NCBI GenBank assembly: GCA_023386365.1
Contig: JAEWJX010000088.1
Location: 1 to 31,090, forward strand
From: Actinomycetes bacterium
Lineage (GTDB): Bacteria; Actinomycetota; Actinomycetes; Actinomycetales; Microbacteriaceae
Length of the DNA stretch: 31,090 nt
Direction: 5' to 3'
Shown: positions 22,545 through 30,064 of the stretch, piece by piece
Layout of the letters: each line of letters starts with the position of its first letter
Numbering within the stretch: position 1 is the first letter of the stretch
The notes under the pieces: model-generated
What the model was told of the DNA's origin: nothing
The model's database searches: none
What the model saw: the letters and a program-made list of their open reading frames with translations, nothing else
Position numbers and translations under genes: made by a program

Positions 22545-23876
22545 ATGCCGCAGTCTGCCGACGAGACCCCGACGCCCGACCACGCCTGGGGGTTCCGCAC
22601 CCGCTCCATCCACGCCGGCAACATCCCCGACGCCGTGCACGGCGCGCGGGCGCTGCCCATCTACCAGTCGAGCGCGTTCGTGTTCGACGACACCGCGGAT
22701 GCGGCCGCCCGCTTCGCGCTGCAGAAGTACGGCAACATCTACTCCCGCCTCGCGAACCCGACCGTCGCATCCTTCGAGGAGCGCATCGCCTCACTCGAGG
22801 GCGGCCTCGGGGCGGTGGCCACCGCATCCGGACTGGGCGCCGAGTTCATCACCTTCGCGTCGCTCGCGGGCGCCGGCGACCACATCGTCGCCGCATCCAG
22901 CCTGTACGGCGGATCGGTCACCCAGCTCGATGTGACGCTGCGGCGCTTCGGGGTCGACACCACGTTCGTCACCGGCACCGACCCGGCCGACTACGCGGCC
23001 GCCATCACCGACAAGACGAAGCTGATCTTCGTCGAGTCGATCACCAACCCGTCGGGCGACATCGCCGACCTGGAGGGCCTCGCCGAGGTGGCGCACGCGC
23101 ACCACCTGCCGCTCATCGTCGACTCCACCGTCGCCACCCCGTACCTCAACCGGCCCATCGAGTGGGGCGCGGATGTGGTCATCCACTCGGCCACCAAGTT
23201 CCTCGGCGGACACGGCACCACGCTGGGTGGCGTGGTCGTCGAGTCGGGCCGCTTCCACTGGGCGAACGAACGCTTCCCGCTGTTCGACCAGGAGGTGCCC
23301 CACTACGGCGGCCTCAACTGGCACGGCAACTTCGGCGAGTACGCCTTCCTCACGCGCCTCCGCGCCGAGCAGCTGCGCGACATCGGGCCGGTGCTGGCCC
23401 CCCATTCGGCGTTCCTGCTGGCGCAGGGCGTCGAGACGCTGCCGTTCCGTATGCAGGCGCACGTCGACAACGCCCGCATCGTGGCCGAGTTCCTCGCCGC
23501 CGACGACCGCATCGAGTTCGTCAACTGGGCGGGCCTGCCCACGCATCCGCACTTCGAGCGGGCGAAGCGCTACTTCCCGAAGGGACCCGGATCGGTGTTC
23601 AGCTTCGGCGTGAAGGGGTCGGCCACGCGCGACTCGCGCAGCGTCGGGCAGACGTTCATCGAGTCGGTCGACCTGGCCAGCCACCTGGCCAACATCGGCG
23701 ACGCGAAGACCCTCGTCATCCATCCCGCCTCCACGACGCACGCACAGCTCACCGAGCAGCAGCTGCTGGATGCGGGCGTGCTGCCGGGCCTGGTGCGCAT
23801 CTCGGTGGGCATCGAGGACCCGGAGGACATCCTCTACGACCTCGACCAAGCGCTGAACGCCGCGGTGAAGGGATAA
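22545..23876 (+). CDS. metY: O-acetylhomoserine aminocarboxypropyltransferase (sulfhydrylase)-type PLP enzyme
   Basis: The 443-residue cytoplasmic Cys/Met-metabolism PLP-family enzyme would make homocysteine from O-acetylhomoserine and sulfide. The N-terminal FRTRSIHAGN and YQSSAFVFDDT are typical of the MetY branch. Visible PLP contacts are Y66 and R68 (YSRLANPT), Y121 (SLYGGS), D193 (IVDSTVATP) and the Schiff-base K218 in HSATKFLGGHGT. The length (about 430-445) fits MetY better than the shorter cystathionine gamma-synthases. Methionine gamma-lyase cannot be excluded from sequence reading alone. It is followed by a CoA-binding protein gene, a frequent partner of metY. Confidence 0.9.
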   Translation: MPQSADETPTPDHAWGFRTRSIHAGNIPDAVHGARALPIYQSSAFVFDDTADAAARFALQKYGNIYSRLANPTVASFEERIASLEGGLGAVATASGLGAEFITFASLAGAGDHIVAASSLYGGSVTQLDVTLRRFGVDTTFVTGTDPADYAAAITDKTKLIFVESITNPSGDIADLEGLAEVAHAHHLPLIVDSTVATPYLNRPIEWGADVVIHSATKFLGGHGTTLGGVVVESGRFHWANERFPLFDQEVPHYGGLNWHGNFGEYAFLTRLRAEQLRDIGPVLAPHSAFLLAQGVETLPFRMQAHVDNARIVAEFLAADDRIEFVNWAGLPTHPHFERAKRYFPKGPGSVFSFGVKGSATRDSRSVGQTFIESVDLASHLANIGDAKTLVIHPASTTHAQLTEQQLLDAGVLPGLVRISVGIEDPEDILYDLDQALNAAVKG

Positions 23877-23877
23877 T
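23872..23877 (+). promoter_or_regulatory. -10 element of the CoA-binding protein gene
   Basis: GATAAT, overlapping the metY stop codon, lies seven bases before the ATG at 23885. It fits the leaderless pattern except that the first base is G. Confidence 0.4.
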
Positions 23878-23884
23878 CGGGCCC

Positions 23885-24475
23885 ATGAGTGCTGCCACCG
23901 CGACACCGAACGTCGACCTCGAGACCGTCAACCTGCAGAACGGTCTCTCCTGCTCCATCCCGGCCGACTCCCCGCTGGCGAAGCTGCTGCGTTCGCAGCG
24001 CACCTGGATCGGGCCGAGCGCCAAGGAGCGTCTCGACATCCTGCGCAAGGCGAAGACGGTCGCCATCGTGGGTGCGTCGCCGAACCCGGCGCGGTCGTCG
24101 TACTTCGTCGCCACCTACCTGCAGCAGTCGAGCGACTACGAGCTGTACTTCGTGAACCCGAACGCCACCGAGATCCTCGGGCAGCCGGTGTACAAGTCGC
24201 TCGCCGACCTGCCCGTGGTGCCCGACATCGTCGACGTGTTCCGCCGCGGTAGCGACATCCCGTCGGTGATCGACGACGTCGTCGCGGTCGGCGCGAAGAC
24301 GGTGTGGGTGCAGCTGGGCATCTGGAACGAGGAGGCCGCCTACTACGGCGAGTCGAAGGGTCTCACCGTGGTGATGGACCGCTGCATCAAGGTGGAGCAC
24401 GCACGCTTCCACGGCGGCCTGCACCTGCTCGGGTTCGACACCGGCCAGATCACGTCGCGCAAGACGCTGCGCTGA
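23885..24475 (+). CDS. CoA-binding domain protein (YccU-like)
   Basis: The 196-residue cytoplasmic protein has a Rossmann-type CoA-binding fold. The N-terminal ~50 residues are an extension. The nucleotide loop is TVAIVGASPNPARSSYFV (58-75). Then come YFVNPNATEILGQPVY, a VDVFRR strand-helix and VWVQLGIWNEEAA, all typical of the family. CIKVEHARF near residue 172 carries a Cys at the usual position. The family has no settled reaction; it often lies next to metY-type genes, which suggests a role connected with acyl-CoA or homoserine acetylation. Only 8 bases separate it from metY. Confidence 0.9.
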   Translation: MSAATATPNVDLETVNLQNGLSCSIPADSPLAKLLRSQRTWIGPSAKERLDILRKAKTVAIVGASPNPARSSYFVATYLQQSSDYELYFVNPNATEILGQPVYKSLADLPVVPDIVDVFRRGSDIPSVIDDVVAVGAKTVWVQLGIWNEEAAYYGESKGLTVVMDRCIKVEHARFHGGLHLLGFDTGQITSRKTLR

Positions 24476-24485
24476 CCCACCGAGC

Positions 24486-24524
24486 TGGTTGAGGAGCGCC
24501 GCGCAGCGACGCGTCTCGAAACCA
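24486..24524. repeat. REP-like palindromic element between convergent genes
   Basis: A 39-base element begins TGGTTGAGGAGCG and ends CGTCTCGAAACCA. Its ends are complementary (GGTT with AACC, GAG with CTC) around a GC-rich centre. It resembles the short intergenic palindromes that recur in Microbacteriaceae genomes. It lies between the converging ends at 24475 and 24534 and may act as a bidirectional terminator. Confidence 0.6.
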
Positions 24525-24533
24525 CACCGCCCC

Positions 24534-25058
24534 CTACTGCTCCTTCGGCAGTTCGTTGCCGGTGCCGCGGTCGTCGATGACGCCGGCGTCACCGCGCCAT
24601 CCGACCTCGTTGTCGTTGCCGGCGACGGTGACCGCGCCGATGTCGCCCGCGCTGTCGACGTCGTTGCGGTCGCCGGCGATGTCGACGGAGCCGATGGTCG
24701 TGGCATCCACCTCGTTCTCCTGGCCCTGGATCTCGACCGCCCCGACCACGCCAGCGTCCACCTCGTTGGAGTCGCCGCGGATGGTGAGGGTGCCGAGGTC
24801 GCCCGCGATCACCTCGATGTCGCGTCCGGCGATCTCGAGGACGTCGCAGTCGCCGATACGGTACTCGCCGGGCTGATCGAGGAGGAGGGTGCCGTCGCAG
24901 GCGCCCGGGTCGGCCGGGATGAGCGTCTCGCCGGGGATGCGGGTGGGCTCGGGCTGGCCGCCCGGGCCTCCGGCGCCGAACGGCGGCAGGATGACGCATC
25001 CGCTGAGCGCGAAGGCTGCGGCGACGAGGACGATCGGGGCGGCGTGACGGCGGCTCAT
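24534..25058 (-). CDS. Lipoprotein with DUF3060 beta-helix-like repeats
   Basis: The protein has 174 residues. The signal peptide ends in the lipobox LSGC (C21), so the mature protein should be lipid-anchored on the outer face. A Pro/Gly-rich spacer (22-55) leads to the repeat domain. Four units of about 17-20 residues (roughly 91-160) follow the pattern V-x-I-x-G-x-x-N-(E/D)-V-D-x-x-x-(I/V)-G-(A/S), with an Asn at the same position in every unit: a short stacked-strand solenoid with an Asn ladder, as in DUF3060 proteins. Two cysteines (C54, C71) may form a disulfide capping the solenoid. Function unknown. The ATG at 25058 follows a TACGGT by six bases. Confidence 0.88.
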   Translation of the reverse strand: MSRRHAAPIVLVAAAFALSGCVILPPFGAGGPGGQPEPTRIPGETLIPADPGACDGTLLLDQPGEYRIGDCDVLEIAGRDIEVIAGDLGTLTIRGDSNEVDAGVVGAVEIQGQENEVDATTIGSVDIAGDRNDVDSAGDIGAVTVAGNDNEVGWRGDAGVIDDRGTGNELPKEQ

Positions 25059-25064
25059 CTCCCC

Positions 25065-25070
25065 ACCGTA
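25065..25070 (-). promoter_or_regulatory. -10 element of the DUF3060 lipoprotein gene
   Basis: TACGGT lies six bases before the ATG at 25058. The gap reads GGGGAG, which could also serve as a ribosome site on a longer transcript. Confidence 0.5.
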
Positions 25071-25095
25071 GGCGGGACTTCTCCGCCTGGCCAGG

Positions 25096-25311
25096 TCACT
25101 CGGTCGGGTACTGGAACACCTCGTCGAGTCGCACGCCCAGCACGCGGGCGATCTGGAACGCCATCTCGAGCGACGGCGAGTAGCGCCCCTGCTCGATCGC
25201 GATCACCGTCTGCCGGGTGACGCCGAGACGATCGGCGAGCTGCGCCTGCGTGATGCCGGCGTCGGTACGGAGGGGGCGGATCGTGTTGGTGACGCGGGTG
25301 GCTTTAACCAT
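25096..25311 (-). CDS. Small XRE-family transcriptional regulator
   Basis: The 71-residue protein consists almost entirely of a Cro/C1-type helix-turn-helix: NTIRPLRTDAGITQAQLADR, LGVTRQTVIAIEQGRYSPSL, and the closing helices to the C terminus. The ATG at 25311 overlaps the end of the membrane-protein gene by 8 bases; an in-frame GTG at 25323 is the alternative. This is the compact regulator type commonly paired with a small multi-helix membrane protein. It is a good candidate to bind the palindrome over the promoter of its own two-gene operon. Confidence 0.92.
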   Translation of the reverse strand: MVKATRVTNTIRPLRTDAGITQAQLADRLGVTRQTVIAIEQGRYSPSLEMAFQIARVLGVRLDEVFQYPTE

Positions 25312-25786
25312 GGAAGTACCCACGGTAGGCGCGGATGCTGGCGATCGCGCCGACCACCGCGCCGACCGCGCCGATCAGGTAGAGCGCGTTGCCGATCCAG
25401 AACCAGTCGACCTCGAACATCACCAGCACGAGCACGCCCGCGGTGGCGAACGACATGATCGCCTGCGCGATGCGGTCGCCGTAGCGTTCGATCTGCTTGT
25501 CGCGCACGTCGGCGTTCTCCGGCTCGCGGCGGGTGACGATGGCGCTGCCGATGGCGATCACGATCGACAACACGATCGTGCCGACGATGCTGGTGCCGAT
25601 GGCCCACAGCATGGGGATCTGCCAGCCGATGTCGGCCGCTTCGGTGGTGCCGAGCTGCGGCAGCACGGTCACCCAGTACCAGATGCTGGTCGCCACCACG
25701 ATGAGGAGGAACGCCCAGCGGCTGCCCTCGGTGAGGGTCATGGGGTCGCGTTCGTCGTCGGCTGCGGGTTCACGGAGTCCGGGCAT
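25304..25786 (-). CDS. Four-helix membrane protein paired with the XRE regulator
   Basis: The protein has 160 residues. The ATG at 25786 is chosen because TTGACA-N17-TACGGT ends six bases before it, giving a leaderless start; a longer frame to 25834 would run through the promoter. There are four hydrophobic helices (about 22-41, 55-79, 106-124, 127-150) and a charged loop between helices 2 and 3 (TRREPENADVRDKQIERYGDR in part). It resembles the DUF2178-type proteins often encoded before small XRE regulators. It may sense membrane state and feed back on the regulator. No direct functional evidence. Confidence 0.88.
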   Translation of the reverse strand: MPGLREPAADDERDPMTLTEGSRWAFLLIVVATSIWYWVTVLPQLGTTEAADIGWQIPMLWAIGTSIVGTIVLSIVIAIGSAIVTRREPENADVRDKQIERYGDRIAQAIMSFATAGVLVLVMFEVDWFWIGNALYLIGAVGAVVGAIASIRAYRGYFHG

Positions 25787-25792
25787 GAGGCG

Positions 25793-25834
25793 ACCGTATG
25801 CGAGCGCGCGGCGGATGTCAAGAATGTTTGACAT
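25793..25834 (-). promoter_or_regulatory. Promoter with overlapping palindromic operator for the membrane protein/XRE operon
   Basis: On the minus strand the -35 TTGACA (25816-25821), a 17-base spacer and the -10 TACGGT (25793-25798) form the best sigma-70-type promoter in the window. A perfect inverted repeat, ATGTCAA-N6-TTGACAT (25815-25834), covers the -35. A repressor bound there would block RNA polymerase. On the plus strand the other arm also gives a TTGACA, 15 bases from a GATTAT, so the site may control the divergent HNH gene too. Confidence 0.7.
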
Positions 25835-25950
25835 GTCGCTGTCGCGAGGATTATCACGAGTCGGTAACGGAGCGCTGATTCGGGTCTGATAACCGTCCGG
25901 ATGGCGCGATTTCGCAGCCGAATGTCAGAGGCTCGCGATGGAGTCGACAT

Positions 25951-27147
25951 ATGCAGCAGGAACGACTCGACCCGATCGCCGAGGCCGACGCCGCCCTCGA
26001 TCTGGTCGTGTCGCTGCAGGCCGAGATCGACGCCCTCGCCGCCCGGCGCACCGAAGCGCTCGCCGCTTTCGAGCGGGCGTTCGAGGTGGCCTACCCGCCC
26101 GCCGCCGAACGCTTCACGGAGCGCGCGCGACGCGCCGAACTCGCGTGCGCGCTGCGGCTGCCCGAACGCTCGGCCGAACGGATGCTGGGCGAGGCACGCG
26201 TGCTCGTCGGGCGGCTGCCGGCCACCCTCGCGGCACTCGGAGCGGGGCTGTTCTCGTACCGGCACGCGCAGGTGATGGTCGATGAGACCGCCGGGCTCAC
26301 GGATGCCGACACCGCGGCGGTCGAACGTCTCGCGCTCGCATCCGCGCCCACCCAGACGGCGTCGCGGTTCGCGCGCACGGTGCGACGACTGCGGGAGCGA
26401 CGCGACCCCGCGACGATGATCGCGCGCGCCACCACCGCGTTCGCCGCGCGGGCCGTCACGCTCGACCCGGCCCCCGACGGCATGGCGTACCTCACCGCGC
26501 ACCTGAACGCCGTCGACGCGGCCGCGATCCACGAACGCCTCACCGGGGCGGCGATCGCGGTGCGCGACACGGGCGACCCCCGCACCGTCGGCGCCCTGCG
26601 CGCCGACCTGCTCGCCGACGCACTGCTCGACCGTCACACCGACGACGACACCGAGCACATCCTGGGCGTCTTCCAGGGCATCACACCGAACGTCGTCGTG
26701 ACCGTGCCGGTCGAGACCCTGCTCGGTGGCGACGAGCCTGCCAACCTCGAAGGCGTCGGCCCGATCGACGCCGCCACCGCACGCCGCCTCACGGCGGAGG
26801 CGCCCAGCCTCTACCGGCTGCTCACACATCCCGAGACCGGCGCAGCGCTCTCGCTCGGTCGAACCCGCTACCAGGTGCCCGAAAGCCTGCGCATGTGGCT
26901 GCGGGTCCGCGACGGATCCTGCCGATTCCCGATGTGCGGCATCGGCACCCGGCGCAGCGACCTCGACCACACCGTCGATTGGCAGCACGGCGGCCCCACC
27001 GACCACGGCAACCTCGCGCACCTGTCACGCGGACACCACACCCTCAAACACCACGGCGGGTGGAGCGTGACGCAGCCGCAGCCGGGGCGGCTCCTGTGGA
27101 CCAGCTACCTGGGGCGCGAGTACGAGACACTCCCCGATACGGGTTAG
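25951..27147 (+). CDS. DUF222 and HNH-endonuclease domain protein
   Basis: The 398-residue protein belongs to the large actinobacterial DUF222-HNH family, often present in many copies per genome. The N-terminal DUF222 helical domain (about 15-290) is followed by a C-terminal HNH nuclease: C324 and C329 in CRFPMC, DLDHTVDWQHGGPT with the catalytic D339-H340, N354 and H363 in LSRGHHTLKHHGGW. All expected HNH residues are present, so it should be active. Its natural substrate is not known. The 3' end overlaps the convergent GNAT gene. The start at 25951 gives a normal N terminus, but an upstream promoter is not clear apart from the shared palindrome. Confidence 0.92.
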   Translation: MQQERLDPIAEADAALDLVVSLQAEIDALAARRTEALAAFERAFEVAYPPAAERFTERARRAELACALRLPERSAERMLGEARVLVGRLPATLAALGAGLFSYRHAQVMVDETAGLTDADTAAVERLALASAPTQTASRFARTVRRLRERRDPATMIARATTAFAARAVTLDPAPDGMAYLTAHLNAVDAAAIHERLTGAAIAVRDTGDPRTVGALRADLLADALLDRHTDDDTEHILGVFQGITPNVVVTVPVETLLGGDEPANLEGVGPIDAATARRLTAEAPSLYRLLTHPETGAALSLGRTRYQVPESLRMWLRVRDGSCRFPMCGIGTRRSDLDHTVDWQHGGPTDHGNLAHLSRGHHTLKHHGGWSVTQPQPGRLLWTSYLGREYETLPDTG

Positions 27148-27548
27148 CCCCGCGCCATCCACCTCTCGGCGTCGTCGATCGACGTGAACCCGAAGCGTTC
27201 GTAGAGTCCGTGCGCGTCGCTGGTGCGCAGCACCCACCGCCGGGCCGGCACCGACGCGACCACCCCCTCGATCAGTCCGACCCCGACTCCGCCACCGCGA
27301 TGCTCGGGGTCGACGTACACGTCGCACAGCCACGCGAACGTCACCCCGTCGGTGACGACCCGCGCGTACGCCACCTGATCGCCGGTACGCGTGTCGACGA
27401 CGGCGAAGTTGCGGGATCCGTCGATCGCCGCATCCTGCAGTTCCCGCGCACGGCCGAGCGCCCAGTAGGCGTCCTCGCTCAGCCAGCGGTGCACCCGAGC
27501 GCGGTCGATGTCCGACGGGTCGGCCGAGAAACGGTAGGCGGCATCCAT
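27144..27548 (-). CDS. GNAT-family N-acetyltransferase
   Basis: The 134-residue cytoplasmic acetyltransferase has the GNAT acetyl-CoA loop DPEHRGGGVGVGLIEGVV (Q/R-x-x-G-x-G/A type) at about 77-94, preceded by LCDVYVDPE. The C-terminal LRTSDAHGLYERFGFTSID is the typical closing motif. The ATG at 27548 is preferred to the GTG one codon upstream because TAGCGT lies six bases before it, in the leaderless position. The substrate cannot be predicted. Confidence 0.92.
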   Translation of the reverse strand: MDAAYRFSADPSDIDRARVHRWLSEDAYWALGRARELQDAAIDGSRNFAVVDTRTGDQVAYARVVTDGVTFAWLCDVYVDPEHRGGGVGVGLIEGVVASVPARRWVLRTSDAHGLYERFGFTSIDDAERWMARG

Positions 27549-27554
27549 CACCCC

Positions 27555-27560
27555 ACGCTA
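27555..27560 (-). promoter_or_regulatory. -10 element of leaderless GNAT gene
   Basis: TAGCGT lies six bases before the ATG at 27548. Confidence 0.5.
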
Positions 27561-27619
27561 GGGCGCGGTGTGCGTTACCGCGTGTTGCGGCGCCCCTCAC
27601 GGTGTGCGCACGCCGGGGT

Positions 27620-27625
27620 TACCGT
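27620..27625 (+). promoter_or_regulatory. -10 element of leaderless sulfurtransferase gene
   Basis: TACCGT lies six bases before the ATG at 27632, with no Shine-Dalgarno sequence. Confidence 0.5.
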
Positions 27626-27631
27626 GCTGGC

Positions 27632-28519
27632 ATGACCGACGCACCCGTTCCCGCGAGCCCGCTCGTCTCCACCCAGTGGCTGGCCGACCACCTCGGCGCC
27701 GCCGGGCTGCTCGTCGTCGACGCCTCCGTTGTGGCGTTCACCCGACCGGACGGACGCGGCGGCTACCTGAGCGGCCACGAGCAGTACATCCTCGAAGGTC
27801 ACCTGCCGGGCGCCGTGTTCGCCGACCTCATCGAGGAGCTCTCCGACCCGGAGGGCGACTACCCGTTCACCCGCCCCGACGCCGCCCGGTTCGCCGCCGC
27901 GGCGGGGGCGTTGGGTGTCAGCGATGAGACCACGGTGGTCGTCTACGACAGTGCCGTCGGCCAGTGGGCGTCGCGCGTGTGGTGGCTGTTCCGCACGTTC
28001 GGCTACGACCGGGTGGCGGTGCTGGATGGGGGTCTCGCGAAGTGGCGCAGCGAGGGCCGGGCGGTGGAGCTCGGCCACATCGAACCGACGCCCGCCGTGT
28101 TCACACCGCATGAGCGCCCCGGACTGTGGGCCGACAAGGCGGATGTCGAAGCGGTGGTGCGCGGCGACCGGGATGCGGCGCTGGTGTGCTCGATGCCGCC
28201 GAAGGAGTTCAGCGGGGAGACGTCGTCGCGGGCGCGCGCCGGCCACATCCCCGGATCGCTGTCGGCACCCGCCGGCCTGCTCGTCGACCGCGACACGAAC
28301 GCGCTGCTGCCCCTCGACACGCTGCGGGAGAAGTTCGCACCCGCCCTCGACGCGCCGCAGATCATCACCTACTGCGCCGGCGGCATCGCGGCGACCTCCG
28401 CAGCGCTCGCCCTCACCCTGCTCGGCGAGCGCTCGGTGGCCGTCTACGACGCCTCCCTCAACGAGTGGGCCGCCGACCCCCAGGCGCCGCTCGACACCCT
28501 GGTGGCCGCCGCGAGCTAG
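27632..28519 (+). CDS. Two-domain rhodanese-type sulfurtransferase
   Basis: The 295-residue cytoplasmic enzyme contains two rhodanese domains. The N-terminal one (about 10-145: HLPGAVFADL, VVVYDSAVGQWASRVWW) has Asp in the active loop and is inactive, as usual in tandem rhodaneses. The C-terminal one (about 165-285) carries the catalytic Cys in ITYCAGGIAATSAAL. It moves sulfane sulfur from thiosulfate or 3-mercaptopyruvate to an acceptor. The active loop CAGGIA is closer to thiosulfate than to mercaptopyruvate (CGSGVT) types. The 3' end overlaps the convergent LuxR-type gene by 4 bases (CTAG). Confidence 0.94.
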   Translation: MTDAPVPASPLVSTQWLADHLGAAGLLVVDASVVAFTRPDGRGGYLSGHEQYILEGHLPGAVFADLIEELSDPEGDYPFTRPDAARFAAAAGALGVSDETTVVVYDSAVGQWASRVWWLFRTFGYDRVAVLDGGLAKWRSEGRAVELGHIEPTPAVFTPHERPGLWADKADVEAVVRGDRDAALVCSMPPKEFSGETSSRARAGHIPGSLSAPAGLLVDRDTNALLPLDTLREKFAPALDAPQIITYCAGGIAATSAALALTLLGERSVAVYDASLNEWAADPQAPLDTLVAAAS

Positions 28520-30009
28520 ATGTCGACGAGCCCCAGGATGCGGGCGCGTTCCACCGCCGACTCGCGCGACGCGACGCCGAGCTTGCGGTAGACGCTGCGG
28601 GTCTGCGTCTTCACCGTGTTCGGCGACACCGACAGCGCCCACGCGATCTGGTGCACCGACCGACCGCTCACCAGCTGCTCCAGCACGACCCGCTCCCGGC
28701 TCGACAGCAGCGTCACCGGCGGCAGCGGGGCCGGCTTCAGCATCGCGTCGATCTCCCGCACCACCTGCAGGGAGGCGTCGGGAAGCGGCGCGGATGCGGC
28801 GCGCTGCAGCAGTTCCGACATGCGGTCCGGCGGAAGGGTGGTGAAGATGCGGCGCAATCCGGTGACCGCCGCCAGCGACAGTGCACGGGCGAACACCGCA
28901 TCCGCCGACTCCGTGTCGCGCACCGCGCCGAGCGCCGCGGCGTGCACGGCGAGCGCGTGCCCGTACGAGCGTGCCGCATGGTCGAGTCCCAGCTGCAGGC
29001 AGGGGCGGGTCAGCTCGATCGCCCGGGCGAAGTCGCCCGTCTCGAGCAGCACCCGCGCCTCCCACGAGCCGGGGCACACCGCGTGCGTCGGATCGGGCTG
29101 CACCTCGCGCAGGGCGCCGAGCGCCGTCGCCAGGTCGTGGCGGGCGACGAGGGTCGGCAGCCACACCCCGAGCGCCGAGAACTTCACCAGCGCGCACTCC
29201 GGGTAGTCGTCTTTGGCTTCGTCGGCCTGCCAGAGCACGTGCATCGCCTGCTCGTGGTCGCCGTCCGCCTCCAGCACGTAGGCGAGCGTCACGAGCGCGA
29301 GCCCGCCGTACTCGGTGCCGCGCGCCCGTTCGATGACGCGACGGATGCGGGGCTGTTGCGGGTCGGAGCTGCGTTCCGCCGCCAGCAGCACGCGCGCCAA
29401 CTCCGCCGGCACCCCGGCGACCGAGTCGGGGTCGGCGACCTGCCCGTCCCCCTGCCCCCGGCCGAGGTTCTCGTCGGCGAACGCGAGACGCCCGGTCAGC
29501 ACGCCGAGCACCGCCGCCACCCCGTGGGCTTCGCCGCGCACCTGCGGCAGCGTGTCGCCGAGCAGCGCCACCCCGTGGGCGACTGCATCGAGGGCGGCGG
29601 GAACCTCACCTGCGAGTGCCGCGCACACGCCCTCGTCGACTCGCGCCACCCCTGTCAGCCGCAGTCGCTCCGCGAACGGCAGACCGGATGCGTCGATCGC
29701 CTCCCGCGCGGCCGCGAGCGTGGCGCGCGAGGCCGAGATGCGGCCGAGGGCACGCTGCTGACGTGCCCGCAGGATCGCGGAGACGCCGGCGCACCACTCG
29801 GGCGCGTCGACGGATGCGGCGAGCGCGGCATCCGCCGCGTCCAGGTAGGCGAGGGCCCGGTACGGGTGACCCGGTCCGCTGGCACGTTCCCGCGCGGCGG
29901 TCCGGAGGAGGCTGACCGGGTCGGACTCGTCGACGGCCGGCGCGTCCGAGGCCGCGTCCTGCGCGGGCAGCGTGAAGCAGACCTCCCAGCGTGCCGCGGC
30001 GTGCTCCAC
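28516..30009 (-). CDS. LuxR-type regulator with a TPR-like helical domain
   Basis: The 497-residue cytoplasmic regulator carries a C-terminal LuxR/GerE helix-turn-helix (about 432-497): LLSSRERVVLEQLVSGRSVH, IAWALSVSPNTVKTQTRSVY and KLGVASRESAVERAR. The remaining ~400 residues are Ala/Leu-rich helical repeats like the TPR region of LAL/MalT regulators. The ~300-residue N-terminal ATPase (P-loop) of that family is missing: no GxxGxGK is visible. The GTG at 30009 is preceded by TAGCCT at six bases, which supports this as the natural start of a short form and not a truncated gene. Ligand and targets unknown. Confidence 0.9.
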   Translation of the reverse strand: MEHAAARWEVCFTLPAQDAASDAPAVDESDPVSLLRTAARERASGPGHPYRALAYLDAADAALAASVDAPEWCAGVSAILRARQQRALGRISASRATLAAAREAIDASGLPFAERLRLTGVARVDEGVCAALAGEVPAALDAVAHGVALLGDTLPQVRGEAHGVAAVLGVLTGRLAFADENLGRGQGDGQVADPDSVAGVPAELARVLLAAERSSDPQQPRIRRVIERARGTEYGGLALVTLAYVLEADGDHEQAMHVLWQADEAKDDYPECALVKFSALGVWLPTLVARHDLATALGALREVQPDPTHAVCPGSWEARVLLETGDFARAIELTRPCLQLGLDHAARSYGHALAVHAAALGAVRDTESADAVFARALSLAAVTGLRRIFTTLPPDRMSELLQRAASAPLPDASLQVVREIDAMLKPAPLPPVTLLSSRERVVLEQLVSGRSVHQIAWALSVSPNTVKTQTRSVYRKLGVASRESAVERARILGLVDI

Positions 30010-30015
30010 CGCGCC

Positions 30016-30021
30016 AGGCTA
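30016..30021 (-). promoter_or_regulatory. -10 element of leaderless LuxR-type gene
   Basis: TAGCCT lies six bases before the GTG at 30009. It is the same hexamer and spacing as at metY and at the ATC-start gene. Confidence 0.5.
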
Positions 30022-30064
30022 GCGGCGTGCGCCGCCCGCTGTCAGTGCCGGTCAGTGCCCACTG

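Noticed and set aside
25951..27147. HNH gene as part of an intron, phage or restriction system
   Set aside because: The DUF222 domain marks the common actinobacterial HNH family; no methyltransferase, phage gene or intron is adjacent.
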